Below, piece after piece: positions 9,948-18,803 of a stretch of 64,000 nucleotides of DNA (positions are counted from its first letter, which is position 1; each line of letters starts with the position of its first letter). A program made the translations under genes and the position numbers. The notes under the pieces were generated by a model. That model worked only from the letters and a program-made list of their open reading frames with translations. It had not been told where the DNA came from and searched no databases. The stretch lies in NCBI RefSeq assembly GCF_030816935.1, contig NZ_JAUSYO010000001.1, positions 4,030,001-4,094,000 on the forward strand. Direction: 5' to 3'. The stretch is from Arthrobacter sp. B3I9 (GTDB lineage: Bacteria > Actinomycetota > Actinomycetes > Actinomycetales > Micrococcaceae).

Positions 9948-10582
9948 GCGCCGATGACCCCCGCGGTGGCCAGGTTGATCCGGACATCCAGCGTGGGGAC
10001 TGGCGCCATTTCGCCCAGTTCCTCCTGCACCGCCGCCAGGACAGTCTCCGCTTGAAGTGGAATTCCTGAGGTCGGGCGGACATTGACCACCACATGGTTC
10101 TTAGAGACGGTCACCATCACCTGTTCCTGCGTCACGTTGGCAGCCAGCCTGGCCCGGCGCGCCAAAGCCGATGCAATCACCTCGTCATCCACGACGACGG
10201 CGGCGCGGCGGTCCTTCAGGAGGTGGCGGGCCCTCCGGCCCGGCAGCACGCCATTGAGGAAGAAGAACAGTCCGACCATCACCAGCACGGCACCGAGGGC
10301 GCCGAGTAAGAGTGGAGGGACGCCGCTGGGGAGTGCCACGACCTGCTCAGCCGCGGTTTCCGGATCCACCAGCCAGGCGGGCTGTCCTGTCGCCCGCACG
10401 GCTGTTTCCAGAAGGGCGTAACCGCACAGCACGATCACGAGAACGGCGGCGATAATCGCGGCCATCGCCCGCGAGGGGTGGGTCTCGCGCGCGAGAATAC
10501 GTTCCATCCCCGCGGCGCCGTCACCCAAGCCCGCGGGAGCGGCACTCTTTCCGCGGAGCTTGCTTTCCGTCACGTGGCTCAC
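9944..10582 (-). CDS. DUF6286-type membrane protein of Asp23 operon
   Basis: About 212 residues with two hydrophobic helices (IIAAVLVIVLCGYALLETAV and LLLGALGAVLVMVGLFFFL) and a soluble C-terminal domain resembling the one in the next gene. I start at GTG 10582, which overlaps the upstream stop (GTGA) and has AAGGAAGGA about 11 bases before it; GTG 10573 is possible. The open frame continues to 10822 but that part overlaps the previous gene. It is a conserved component of actinobacterial Asp23 operons, of unknown exact role. Confidence 0.75.
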   Translation of the reverse strand: MSHVTESKLRGKSAAPAGLGDGAAGMERILARETHPSRAMAAIIAAVLVIVLCGYALLETAVRATGQPAWLVDPETAAEQVVALPSGVPPLLLGALGAVLVMVGLFFFLNGVLPGRRARHLLKDRRAAVVVDDEVIASALARRARLAANVTQEQVMVTVSKNHVVVNVRPTSGIPLQAETVLAAVQEELGEMAPVPTLDVRINLATAGVIGA

Positions 10583-10962
10583 CGGACCCGTCGTCCTTCC
10601 TTGACGCTTGCCCCGCTGATCCGGATGTCCACGCGGCTCAGCCCTGCCCCGCTCAGCTCCGTGACGCGACGCAGGATTGCCGCCTTGGCTGCGACAGCGC
10701 GGTCCCAGATGGAGCCGCCGAAGCCGGCCACCCGGCCGGGGTCGCGCAGGATGGCCGACAGCGGGGGCACAGCGATCGGGGTGACCAGGGACAAGGCAAG
10801 GAGGCCGTCGTCGTCGGACCAATCCGCCCGGACGTCCTGCGCTTCGACCCCGAGGGCCTCTGCTGCCGCGGCGCGTGCCAGGCTGGTCAGGGCCTGGGTG
10901 CTGATGCGGTTATGGCCTGCCAGCGTCCGGCCGCGGAGTGCCCCTTGGGCCGTGTTGGTCAT
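10579..10962 (-). CDS. Asp23/Gls24-like protein (second copy)
   Basis: A 127-residue soluble protein. Its pattern of an N-terminal strand and helix (NRISTQALTSLARAAAAEAL), a central valine/leucine-rich strand pair and a C-terminal RVDIRISG strand resembles the Asp23/Gls24 domain, but it is more divergent than the copy at 11150-11608. ATG at 10962 overlaps the stop of the DUF2273-type gene by four bases; the longer open frame to 11082 would overlap that gene and is not used. Confidence 0.7.
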   Translation of the reverse strand: MTNTAQGALRGRTLAGHNRISTQALTSLARAAAAEALGVEAQDVRADWSDDDGLLALSLVTPIAVPPLSAILRDPGRVAGFGGSIWDRAVAAKAAILRRVTELSGAGLSRVDIRISGASVKEGRRVR

Positions 10963-11150
10963 GAGGAGGAACGCCGGCCGTTCAGGGCGTCCAGCATGCC
11001 GCGCAGGTCCAGTTTCCCTTCCGCCGCACGCCCCAGCAGGGCTCCGATGCCCACGAACAGGAGCGAACCCAGGAAGCCCCACGCGCCAAACTGGAAGGAC
11101 ATGAAGGCCACGAAGGCGCCGACGGCCATCCCTACAACGGTCAGACTCAC
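10959..11150 (-). CDS. DUF2273-type small membrane protein
   Basis: A 63-residue protein with two closely spaced hydrophobic helices (VVGMAVGAFVAFMSFQFG and FLGSLLFVGIGALLG) and a polar tail. Its size and position fit the DUF2273 protein regularly found beside Asp23 genes. It starts with GTG sharing one base with the TAG stop of the Asp23 gene, so translation is tightly coupled. Confidence 0.75.
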   Translation of the reverse strand: MSLTVVGMAVGAFVAFMSFQFGAWGFLGSLLFVGIGALLGRAAEGKLDLRGMLDALNGRRSSS

Positions 11151-11608
11151 TAGATTACCTCCCTTGTGGGCCGTGCCTCACCGGCGACGGGCGGCTTCAC
11201 CGGGCCCGGCACGTACACGTCATGAATTTCGATGTTGACCTCGATGACCTGCAGACCGACAAGTTCCTCGACCGCGGCGTAGACGGCAGCGCGGATCTGG
11301 TTTGCCAGAGGATGAAGGGGTGTGCCGTAGACCGCTACGAGGTCTATGTCGACCGCCACCTGGGTCTCGCCGACTTCCGCCCGCACACCGGCGGCGTGAT
11401 CAGCCCCGCCGACCGCATCGCGGATGGCCCCCAGGGCTCGGGAGGGTCCTGAGCCCAGGGAATAGACGCCGGGAACCGAGCGTGCGGCGATGCCGGCGAC
11501 CTTCGCGACAGCGGCCTCGGTGATGACGGTCCGGCCGCCACCGAATGGTGCTGCCACGGGCAGTTTGGGCACGGGGCCCGCAACGGGCTGGGAATTCTGG
11601 TATTCCAT
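11150..11608 (-). CDS. Asp23/Gls24 family envelope stress protein
   Basis: A 152-residue soluble protein with the Asp23 domain: GRTVITEAAVAKVAGIAARS (about 25-44), then VGETQVAVDIDLVAVYG and a C-terminal VNIEIHDVYVPG. In Gram-positives this family is abundant, membrane-associated through AmaP and linked to envelope or alkaline stress. It is first in the operon, with AAGGGGGA upstream of the ATG. The following four genes all overlap or abut it. Confidence 0.88.
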   Translation of the reverse strand: MEYQNSQPVAGPVPKLPVAAPFGGGRTVITEAAVAKVAGIAARSVPGVYSLGSGPSRALGAIRDAVGGADHAAGVRAEVGETQVAVDIDLVAVYGTPLHPLANQIRAAVYAAVEELVGLQVIEVNIEIHDVYVPGPVKPPVAGEARPTREVI

Positions 11609-11763
11609 GAGCCACTCCCCCTTCTCTTTGACACCACCCTAGACCCTGGCGGCGGCAAGGGGGATGCATGCCGCAGATGGAAAAACCCGGGGAAATTCTG
11701 AAGGCGGGGTTGGGTCACGGGCTCGGTCTCCGAACTTCTCCGAACGTAGGGGACCACGGATGC

Positions 11764-13008
11764 TCACTTTGGTGCTTCGCCTACGACGTCGGCCTGGTGC
11801 CGTCTCCTGCGGGAGTTCTTTGCGCCGCGTGGGCGTCGCGACGGTTTGCCTTGGTGCTGACGAAGTGCGAGCAACGGAAACAGGAGCACCGACAGCATTC
11901 CTGCTCCTATGAGCGCGGACGACGTTCCGCTTGTGATGAGCCCCTCGTCTCTGCCGATCGCTGCCACGGCCACGATAATCGGCAGTCCCGTTGCACCAAA
12001 CAGTATGATGGCCCGTTTCTCGGCAGGAGTGGACCCGGGAGGAGCGGCGAGCAGCGACGGCAGACCGCGGATGATGAGCAGGAGGAGCAGGAACAGGGGG
12101 ACCAACGCGAGGGCGGTCGGACTGGCGGTCAGCGCGCGTAGATCGAAGTCGATGCCGGTGTCGATAAAGAAGATCGGCACCAGGAAACCGAACGCGATGG
12201 CGTCGATTTTTGTCTCGATGACCTTCCGGTCTTGTTCAGGAGCCCGCGCGATGGCAACCTTCCAGAGGACGCCGGCGGCGAATGCACCCAGCAGCATGTC
12301 CAGTCCCAGCACCATGCTGAGCACCACGAGCACGGTGAGGATGAACATGATGGACCGGACGGCGAACTGGCCGCTGGTGTGCAGGGTCCTGGTGACCTGG
12401 GAGTGGAACAGGGAGTGCCGTGCGCGGGAGGCGAAGTAAATCGCCAGGCCCGTCAGGAGAACGAATCCGAGAAGTACTGCTGTTGCCGGTCCCAACTGCC
12501 GGCCGCTGAAGAACAGCGAGATGGCCAGCAGGGGTCCGAACTCCCCGGCAGCACCCAGTGCGGTGACCGCGATACCGATCGGCGACTTTGATTCGCCGGC
12601 GTCGCGAAGGATTGGCAGCAGCGCGCCCAGAGCCGTGGAGCACAAGGCGACACCGACGATCACAGCAGCTTCGGGTGTGGGAGCGAGGACAAAGCCAGCG
12701 CCGATGCCTGCCGCCAATGAGAGGATCCAGCCAGCGGACGCACGGTTGGCGGGCCGGCCGCGGATGAGGGCGAAATCGATCTCGTTGCCGGCAACGAAGA
12801 AGAGCATGGCCAGCCCGAAGTCGGCCAGCGTATCCGTGAACTGGGTGGACTGGATCCACCCCAACAGGCTGGGGCCGAGCAGGATTCCGAGGACAATCTC
12901 GAACACTACGATGGGCACCTTGACCACCCGATCGAGGAAGCGGGCCGCAAGGGGAGCTGCCACAGCCAGCATGGCGATCAAAAGCAACGACGTGGACAAG
13001 CCAAGCAT
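11764..13008 (-). CDS. cation:proton antiporter, CPA2/KefB-like
   Basis: A monovalent cation/H+ antiporter of 414 residues with about 12 hydrophobic spans and no C-terminal TrkA-N domain. VPIVVFEIVLGILLGPSLLG near the N-terminus is typical of the CPA2 family. I start at ATG 13008, preceded by GGAGG at eight bases, and not at the end of the open frame (13116), whose extra residues look non-coding. The C-terminus is a short basic tail. The transported ion cannot be read from the sequence. Confidence 0.85.
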   Translation of the reverse strand: MLGLSTSLLLIAMLAVAAPLAARFLDRVVKVPIVVFEIVLGILLGPSLLGWIQSTQFTDTLADFGLAMLFFVAGNEIDFALIRGRPANRASAGWILSLAAGIGAGFVLAPTPEAAVIVGVALCSTALGALLPILRDAGESKSPIGIAVTALGAAGEFGPLLAISLFFSGRQLGPATAVLLGFVLLTGLAIYFASRARHSLFHSQVTRTLHTSGQFAVRSIMFILTVLVVLSMVLGLDMLLGAFAAGVLWKVAIARAPEQDRKVIETKIDAIAFGFLVPIFFIDTGIDFDLRALTASPTALALVPLFLLLLLIIRGLPSLLAAPPGSTPAEKRAIILFGATGLPIIVAVAAIGRDEGLITSGTSSALIGAGMLSVLLFPLLALRQHQGKPSRRPRGAKNSRRRRHQADVVGEAPK

Positions 13009-13225
13009 CAGCGGTACCTCCGGTACCTCAGCTTTCCCGACAAAGAGTATGCCAAAGCTACCGCCGCCGTTGGTGACGGCGCCACAACAACCAATTCCCG
13101 GGTTCCGCTTGAGCAAATGTTGAGCTTCCGTGTGCGCCGGTCTTGATGCTCGTCCGGAAGACTGGGCCCAAGGCCGTGCAGCAGCGTCGCGGCCTGTAAA
13201 CCTTCGGCTTTGGGCGGTGCCTTAC

Positions 13226-13618
13226 ATGAACTATCCACAGATTCCGGAGCCACTCCCAGCCCGTCCTGTACTTATGCCTGAAGGACTGCGGCTCCTTACC
13301 GAGGACGTGGGCTACGAATCTGCCCACGACTTCCTCAACGCTTACCTGCGGCTGCTACCTTCGCGCTCCGACGCAATTGTGGAGATGCTCGCCGGCGGCG
13401 ATGTCCAGGGCGCCCGCAAGGCCATCTCAAGCCTGCACGTCACGTCCTCGATGGTCGGTGCCGCCAGGCTCGAGGACTACTGCCGCGCCCTGCTTCGGCA
13501 GCTCGCCCTCGGCTCCCTCCCGGACGCGAATGCCGTGAGGGCGGTACTCCGCAGGAATGTCTCTTTGCTGAGCCAGGAGATCCAACAACTGCTCGGCGGG
13601 CAGGATGGAGCCCGATAA
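13226..13618 (+). CDS. Hpt domain phosphotransfer protein
   Basis: A 130-residue all-helical protein. After about 30 residues comes a four-helix Hpt-like domain, with SSLHVTSSMVGAARL (about 69-83) corresponding to the phospho-accepting His motif of Hpt proteins (H followed by a small-residue stretch and GA). No histidine kinase or response regulator lies next to it, so it is an orphan that may take phosphate from a distant kinase. I chose ATG 13226; the open frame starts at 13130. It diverges from the antiporter gene. Confidence 0.65.
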   Translation: MNYPQIPEPLPARPVLMPEGLRLLTEDVGYESAHDFLNAYLRLLPSRSDAIVEMLAGGDVQGARKAISSLHVTSSMVGAARLEDYCRALLRQLALGSLPDANAVRAVLRRNVSLLSQEIQQLLGGQDGAR

Positions 13619-13668
13619 AGTCCTGCGGAACAGCGGTCAGGTTGCCAGACGCCGGGGCTAGGCGGCCG

Positions 13669-14016
13669 TTATGCCGCCGACTGCTCACTGATCGCGGCTT
13701 GGACTTCCGTGAGGTTCACGGTGTTTTTTCCGTCCTTCGCAGCGTGGTCCACCAACCGGGCAACGGCGTCGAGTTTCGCGGCCTGCTCCCTCGCCAGTGC
13801 AAGGAGGTAGGCCCGGTCCTGCACGAACTCAGCGGGGATGCCGGTGGCGAAGTCTTGGCGGTCCCCCGCGAGCCGGGCTTCGATCTCGGCGAGCTCCTTG
13901 GGCGTCGTGGCCGGTGCTTCAACGATGCCGTCCGCCAAGTCCAGGCGGGAATACTGCGGCCACGGGTCATCGGCGATCAGGTGCCGGCTGACAAACGTTC
14001 GCAATTTCGCGATCAT
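13669..14016 (-). CDS. conserved hypothetical protein
   Basis: A 115-residue soluble, helical protein with no family I recognise. It has FVSRHLIADDPWPQYSRLD near the N-terminus and a charged helical middle (KELAEIEARLAGDRQDF). ATG at 14016 is preceded by CGAGGAGTACC, a good ribosome site, which supports the frame. It is transcribed away from the tRNA genes and converges with the Hpt gene. Confidence 0.65.
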   Translation of the reverse strand: MIAKLRTFVSRHLIADDPWPQYSRLDLADGIVEAPATTPKELAEIEARLAGDRQDFATGIPAEFVQDRAYLLALAREQAAKLDAVARLVDHAAKDGKNTVNLTEVQAAISEQSAA

Positions 14017-14148
14017 CGGTACTCCTCGATGTGAACCGTAGCAACAGCGTACTGCTCGCCGGGGCCGACGAACCGTGTCTAAATCTGCACACCGCCGCCG
14101 CCCATCTGCATCCTTGCACGTTGGTGTGCACCAGTGGCATGCGGCGAC

Positions 14149-14190
14149 AAAAAACCCCGCAGTTTCCGTGTGAACGGAAACTGCGGGGTT
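14149..14190 (-). terminator. rho-independent terminator of tRNA operon
   Basis: A perfect 17-bp stem (14153-14169 with 14174-14190) closes a four-base loop. On the minus strand it is followed by six T residues. It lies directly downstream of tRNA-Phe, the last gene of the tRNA cluster. Confidence 0.9.
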
Positions 14191-14195
14191 CTAGC

Positions 14196-14271
14196 TGGTG
14201 GCTCCGACCGGCGTCGATCCGGTGACCTTTCGATTTTCAGTCGAACGCTCTACCAACTGAGCTACAGAGCC
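14196..14271 (-). tRNA. tRNA-Phe (GAA)
   Basis: A 76-nt cloverleaf on the minus strand beginning GGCTCTGTAGCTCAG, with GAA anticodon in CTGAAAA, T arm and an encoded CCA end. Last of three tRNAs on one transcript and followed at once by a strong terminator. Confidence 0.95.
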
Positions 14272-14319
14272 TAGGTGACGTGTCACCATGAGAGCCGGAA
14301 TTTCTTCTGGCAATCAGAG

Positions 14320-14393
14320 CGACCCTGACGGGACTTGAACCCGCGACCTCCGCCGTGACAGGGCGGCGCGCTAACCAACTGCGCTACAGGGCC
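14320..14393 (-). tRNA. tRNA-Asp (GTC)
   Basis: A 74-nt cloverleaf beginning GGCCCTGTAGCGCAG with anticodon GTC in the loop CTGTCAC, a GCGGGTTCAAGTCCCGT T arm and a pairing acceptor stem. The CCA end is not encoded. Confidence 0.95.
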
Positions 14394-14488
14394 TTGCTGT
14401 TTCTTGCTTCTCTACAGTATCGCTACTGCAATTTTTCAAGGCCTTTAGCCTACCAGACTTTCACATCCGGTTTGACCAGTTCCTTGCG

Positions 14489-14561
14489 TACCCCCAACGG
14501 GATTCGAACCCGTGCCGCCGCCGTGAAAGGGCGGTGTCCTAGGCCGCTAGACGATGGGGGC
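14489..14561 (-). tRNA. tRNA-Glu (TTC)
   Basis: A 73-nt cloverleaf beginning GCCCCCATCGTCTAG, anticodon TTC in the loop CTTTCAC, with the ACGGGTTCGAATCCCGT T arm. CCA is not encoded. First gene of the Glu-Asp-Phe cluster. Confidence 0.95.
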
Positions 14562-14662
14562 CAGGACGCCGTCCGACTGAACACGCTAAAAACAAGGGCA
14601 AAAACTAAGGGCCGAAGCCTTCTGTTCTTGTCCTTCCGGGTTCCTCCGAACTGGACTATAAA

Positions 14663-14692
14663 ACTATAAGGGCACACCCCCGGATAATCCAA
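14663..14692 (-). promoter_or_regulatory. putative promoter of tRNA cluster
   Basis: On the minus strand TTGGAT (14687-14692) and TATAGT (14663-14668) are 18 bases apart; a second TATAGT lies at 14655-14660. The tRNA-Glu 5' end is about 95 bases downstream. The AT-rich hexamers stand out in this GC-rich sequence. Confidence 0.55.
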
Positions 14693-14745
14693 AATCGGCT
14701 GTCCGGCGGGTGCAGCGAGGGGCTAAGGGCGGGCCGACGTGACGC

Positions 14746-15357
14746 TCAGGCAACCAGGAGGACGGCGAGTGTGATCATGACCAGGGCGATCCCTGCGTCC
14801 AGCACCCGCCACGCGTTCCGGCGCTGGAACAGCGGCGCAAGATACCGGGCACCCGCCCCGAGCGCGGCGAACCAGGCGATGCTCCCCAGTCCTGCGCCGG
14901 CCGCGAACCACCACCGCCCTTCGGGGCCATGCGTGCCCGCCAAGGAGCCCAGCAGCAAGACCGTGTCCAGATAGACATGCGGGTTGAGCCACGTCAGGGA
15001 CAGACAGGTGCCCAGCGCCGCGAGCCACGTGCCGCATTGCCGGACGCCGGGCTGGGAAACCGCTCCGCCCCGGACCGCCCGCATGGCCGCGAGGCCTCCA
15101 TACGCCAGCAGGAAGGCGGCGCCTGCCCACCGCACCACGTCGAGGACGGCGGGCGCCCGCTCGATCAGGACGCCGATACCGGCCACGCCAAGCCCGATCA
15201 GCACGAGGTCTGAAACAGCGCACACCACCACAACCAGGAGGATATGCGAGCGCAGGATGCCTTGGCGGAGCACGAAGGCGTTCTGGGCACCGATGGCGAC
15301 AATGAGGGAAAGGCCGCTGGCGAGGCCCGAAAAGGCGGAGAGGATCACTGTCTCCAC
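14746..15357 (-). CDS. lysE: LysE/ArgO family basic amino acid exporter
   Basis: Exporter of lysine and/or arginine, 203 residues with about six hydrophobic segments. The N-terminus (SLIVAIGAQNAFVLRQGI, about 17-34) and the WLNPHVYLDTVLLLGS block (about 123-138) are typical of LysE/ArgO. It is divergent from a LysG/ArgP-type regulator with only about 60 bases between, the usual arrangement for amino-acid-induced export. Whether lysine or arginine is preferred cannot be read from the sequence. Confidence 0.92.
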   Translation of the reverse strand: METVILSAFSGLASGLSLIVAIGAQNAFVLRQGILRSHILLVVVVCAVSDLVLIGLGVAGIGVLIERAPAVLDVVRWAGAAFLLAYGGLAAMRAVRGGAVSQPGVRQCGTWLAALGTCLSLTWLNPHVYLDTVLLLGSLAGTHGPEGRWWFAAGAGLGSIAWFAALGAGARYLAPLFQRRNAWRVLDAGIALVMITLAVLLVA

Positions 15358-15417
15358 GTTAGGTGCCCGCGCATCATGATGCCAGCTAAAGATTCTTAGG
15401 CATCGTAAGCTGTGCTA

Positions 15418-16311
15418 ATGATGGACATCCAGTCCGACCATGCCCGGACCCTTGCCGCCATCGTCGCCCACGGAAGCTTCGAAGCAGCAGCCAGCCATTT
15501 GTCCGTCACCGCCTCCGCCGTCAGTCAGCGCGTCCGCGCCCTGGAAGTGGCAATTGGCCGCCCGGTACTCCGGCGGACCCGTCCGCTGGAGCTCACGTCC
15601 TCGGGACAGGCCGTGGTGCGTTACGCCCGGCAACTGGACATGCTCTCCGCTGATCTGGCCGAGGAACTGGAGCCTGGGGCGGCTGGGTCCCTGCCCCGGC
15701 TCACCCTCGTTATCAACAGCGATTCGCTGCACACCTGGGCGCTAGCAGGCCTGGCCGCGGTGGCCGGCACCGTGCAGCTCGAAATCCTGCGTGAGGACCA
15801 GGATTACTCGCTCGAGCTGCTGCGCAGCGGGGCCGCGGCGGCGGCGGTCACCACCACCGCCAAGCCCTCCCCCGGCTGCTCCTCCCGCCGCCTCGGAGTC
15901 ATGCGGTACCTGCCGGTCTGCAGCCCCGGCTTCGCCGGCCGCTGGTTCGGCACCGGCGCCGGCACAGGCGCGGACGCCGCAACGCTCGCCGCAGCACCCG
16001 TGATTGTCTTTGACCGCAAGGACGATCTCCAGGACCGCTACCTCCGCAGGATCAGCCGCGGACCACTGGATCCGCCGCGCCACTACGTCCCCGCAGCCCA
16101 GGAATTCGGCGAAGCCATCCGCCTCGGGATGGGCTGGGGCCTGATGCCTGAAATCGAAGCAGCAGCGGATGTGCAGCACCGGCGGCTTGTTACCCTGACC
16201 CCTTCCAGCCACCTCGACGTGCCGCTGCACTGGCAGCAGTGGCGCCATGGATCAGTGGCGCTGGACAGGGTTGCCTCGGCCATCGAGGAGGCGGCGCGCG
16301 TGCTCCGGTGA
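15418..16311 (+). CDS. lysG: LysR family regulator, LysG/ArgP type
   Basis: Activator of the divergent exporter gene. About 297 residues: N-terminal winged helix-turn-helix (LAAIVAHGSFEAAASHLSVT, ASAVSQRVRALE, about 12-43) and a C-terminal effector domain. The N-terminal segment closely matches LysG/ArgP proteins that sense basic amino acids. GTG 15412 and ATG 15421 are alternative starts, all within three codons; no strong ribosome site is seen. Confidence 0.9.
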   Translation: MMDIQSDHARTLAAIVAHGSFEAAASHLSVTASAVSQRVRALEVAIGRPVLRRTRPLELTSSGQAVVRYARQLDMLSADLAEELEPGAAGSLPRLTLVINSDSLHTWALAGLAAVAGTVQLEILREDQDYSLELLRSGAAAAAVTTTAKPSPGCSSRRLGVMRYLPVCSPGFAGRWFGTGAGTGADAATLAAAPVIVFDRKDDLQDRYLRRISRGPLDPPRHYVPAAQEFGEAIRLGMGWGLMPEIEAAADVQHRRLVTLTPSSHLDVPLHWQQWRHGSVALDRVASAIEEAARVLR

Positions 16312-16396
16312 GGTCGCTGCCCCTTTGGCAGGAACTCGACTAGACGTGGCCGATTTCCGCCAGCCGCGCGGGTGCCGCACGCACTACATTGGCAAC

Positions 16397-17404
16397 ATGG
16401 CAACAACCGCCCACGCAGGCTCCCCACACCCGGAAAGCAACCACCGCGAAACCCCGCAGCCGGACAGCACCTACGAAGTGCCGCCAGAGGCTGCTGCCGC
16501 GGCATCCCCCAAACCGCCGCCCCGCCCCGGCCAGATCAGCAGACTCGGCATCGCCGCCGTCGTGGTCACCGTGGTGCTCTGGGCATCGGCGTTCGTGGGC
16601 ATCCGGGCCGTCGGTCCCAGCTTCTCCCCCGGGTCCCTAACCCTTGGCCGTCTGGCGATAGCCGCCGTCGTGCTGGGCCTCGTGGTACTCCCGAAACTCG
16701 GGAAAACCAGCCCCCTGCCCGCGGGCCGGGAATGGTTGCCCATCCTGGCGTACGGCATCATGTGGTTCGGCGGGTACAACGTCGCCTTGAACGCCGCGGA
16801 ACACCTGCTTGACGCCGGGACAGCCGCCCTGCTCATCAACGTCAATCCCATCCTCGTCGCGGTCATGGCCGGCATCATCCTGAAGGAAGGGTTCCCCCGC
16901 TGGCTGATTATCGGCAGCCTGGTGGCCTTTGCGGGGGTGGCGGTGATTGCGCTCGGTTCCGGGCAGCGGTCGACGGCGGATGTAGGCGGCGTGTTCCTGT
17001 GCCTCCTCGCCGCTGCCCTCGCCGCCGTGAGCGTGATCGTCCAGAAGCCCGTGCTGCGGAAATTCCCCGCAGCCCAGGCAACGTGGTTCGGCATTCTGGT
17101 GGGTGCCGCCTGCTGCCTGCCCTTCAGCGGGCAGCTGGTGACTGAACTGCAGGCCGCACCGTTGCCGGCCACACTCGGGCTGGTCTACCTCGGCATCTTT
17201 CCGACGGCGATCGCCTTCACCACCTGGGCCTACGCCCTCTCCCTGATCGACGCCGGACGGCTTGCCGCCACCACCTATCTGGTGCCCGGCACCACCATCC
17301 TGATTTCCTGGCTCGTCCTGGGCGAGATTCCCACCGTCTGGGGCCTGATCGGCGGCTGCATCTGCCTGGTGGGCGTTGCGCTGACCCGCCGGAGGTCCCG
17401 CTAG
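16397..17404 (+). CDS. EamA/DMT family transporter
   Basis: A ten-helix membrane transporter of 335 residues with two EamA repeats (about 50-185 and 200-330) after a roughly 45-residue polar, proline-rich N-terminal tail. Members export amino acids or metabolites; the substrate is unknown. ATG 16397 follows an in-frame open stretch reaching 16247 that overlaps lysG and is not used. It is downstream of lysG in the same direction, but 85 bases separate them. Confidence 0.88.
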   Translation: MATTAHAGSPHPESNHRETPQPDSTYEVPPEAAAAASPKPPPRPGQISRLGIAAVVVTVVLWASAFVGIRAVGPSFSPGSLTLGRLAIAAVVLGLVVLPKLGKTSPLPAGREWLPILAYGIMWFGGYNVALNAAEHLLDAGTAALLINVNPILVAVMAGIILKEGFPRWLIIGSLVAFAGVAVIALGSGQRSTADVGGVFLCLLAAALAAVSVIVQKPVLRKFPAAQATWFGILVGAACCLPFSGQLVTELQAAPLPATLGLVYLGIFPTAIAFTTWAYALSLIDAGRLAATTYLVPGTTILISWLVLGEIPTVWGLIGGCICLVGVALTRRRSR

Positions 17405-17434
17405 GGTCCACCGGTTCGGCGCTAGAGTTCAACT

Positions 17435-17866
17435 GTGCCCGCTTCGCTGCCGCCAGGCCTCCCGATCGTTCCTTCCGGTCCCGACGAGGACCCAGAGCCG
17501 TTCCCGATGTCGGAATCCGACTTCGAGGCTGCGGTGAGCGATGCGCTCGACCGGATCCCGCCGGAGCTGGCGAAGACCATGAACAATGTGGCGGTTTTCA
17601 TCGAGGACGACTACACCCCGCAGCCGGGCGAGGACCCCGACACGGTGCTGCTGGGCCTCTACGAGGGCGTGCCCCTGACCGAACGGGACTCCTGGTGGGA
17701 TGCCGGCTCGCTGCCGGACCGCATCACCATCTACCGCCAGCCGATCCTCGACATCTGCGCCTCCCGGGAGGACGTGATCGAGGAAGTCACGGTCACGGTG
17801 GTGCACGAGATTGCGCACCACTTCGGCATCAGCGACGAGCGCCTGCACGAGCTGGGCTGGGGATAG
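17435..17866 (+). CDS. metallopeptidase family protein (DUF1025 zincin)
   Basis: A 143-residue minimal zincin. The C-terminal VTVVHEIAHHFGISDERLHELGW carries the HExxH zinc site (His-Glu at about 127-128, His131) and a downstream Asp/Glu-rich end, as in the small actinobacterial DUF1025 family of unknown substrate. GTG start at 17435. It ends 10 bases before the CDF exporter gene and may be cotranscribed with it. Confidence 0.85.
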   Translation: MPASLPPGLPIVPSGPDEDPEPFPMSESDFEAAVSDALDRIPPELAKTMNNVAVFIEDDYTPQPGEDPDTVLLGLYEGVPLTERDSWWDAGSLPDRITIYRQPILDICASREDVIEEVTVTVVHEIAHHFGISDERLHELGWG

Positions 17867-17876
17867 CCTTATATCC

Positions 17877-18803
17877 ATGGGACACGACCACAGCCACTCG
17901 CACGGCATCGCGGCCACTGGCACCGGGAAACATCGGAAGCGGTTGGTGGGCGTCCTGTGCATCACCCTTGCGGTGGTCCTGGTCCAGGTCATCGGCGCCG
18001 TGCTGTCCGGTTCGCTGGCACTGCTCGCCGACGCCGGGCACATGCTCTCGGACGCCGCCGGGGTCTCCATCGCCCTGTTGGCCGCCTGGATCGCCGCCCG
18101 CCCCGCGAGCAATCAGCGCACTTACGGGTACCAGCGCGCCGAAGTCCTGGCGGCGCTGGCCAATGCCCTGGTCCTGATCGTCATCGCGGTGGTCATTGTC
18201 ACCGAAGCGATCGCCCGGCTCGGCACGACTCCTGCGGTGCGCACCGACGTCATGCTGACCGCCGCCGCCCTCGGCGCCGTCGCTAATCTCGTCTCGCTGC
18301 TGATCCTGCGCGGCGCCCAGAAGGAAAGCCTTAACGTCAGGGGCGCCTACCTCGAAGTGCTGGGAGACCTGCTTGGCTCCATCGCCGTCATTGCCGCCGG
18401 GATTATCATCCTGGCCACCGGCTACCAGGCGGCGGACACCATTGCGTCCATCCTCATTGCGTTCATGATCGTGCCGCGGGCCTGGCACCTGCTGCGTGAC
18501 GTCGTGGACGTTCTCCTCGAAGCATCCCCCAAAGGCGTGGATGTAAAGCTGATCCGGGAACACATCCTCGCCGTGGACGGGGTGGTGTCGGTCCACGACA
18601 TCCACATCTGGACCATCACGTCCGGAGTGCCGGTTTTTTCGGCACATGTTGTGGTGGAAGATGACGCCCTGAGCGCCAGCGGAGCCGACCGGGTGCTGGA
18701 CAAGCTGGTCACCTGCTTGGGATCCCATTTCGACACCGAGCACTGCACCTTCCAGCTTGAACCGGTGAGCCACGCGGAACATGAGGCCCACCAGCACGCC
18801 TGA
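17877..18803 (+). CDS. cation diffusion facilitator metal exporter, CzcD-like
   Basis: Zn2+/Co2+-type efflux protein, 308 residues. It has a His-rich N-terminus (MGHDHSHSHG), six membrane helices, the metal-site motif ADAGHMLSDA in helix 2, and a cytoplasmic C-terminal domain with VHDIHIWTITSG. ATG 17877 gives the conventional N-terminus; the longer frame from 17811 overlaps the zincin gene. Confidence 0.92.
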   Translation: MGHDHSHSHGIAATGTGKHRKRLVGVLCITLAVVLVQVIGAVLSGSLALLADAGHMLSDAAGVSIALLAAWIAARPASNQRTYGYQRAEVLAALANALVLIVIAVVIVTEAIARLGTTPAVRTDVMLTAAALGAVANLVSLLILRGAQKESLNVRGAYLEVLGDLLGSIAVIAAGIIILATGYQAADTIASILIAFMIVPRAWHLLRDVVDVLLEASPKGVDVKLIREHILAVDGVVSVHDIHIWTITSGVPVFSAHVVVEDDALSASGADRVLDKLVTCLGSHFDTEHCTFQLEPVSHAEHEAHQHA

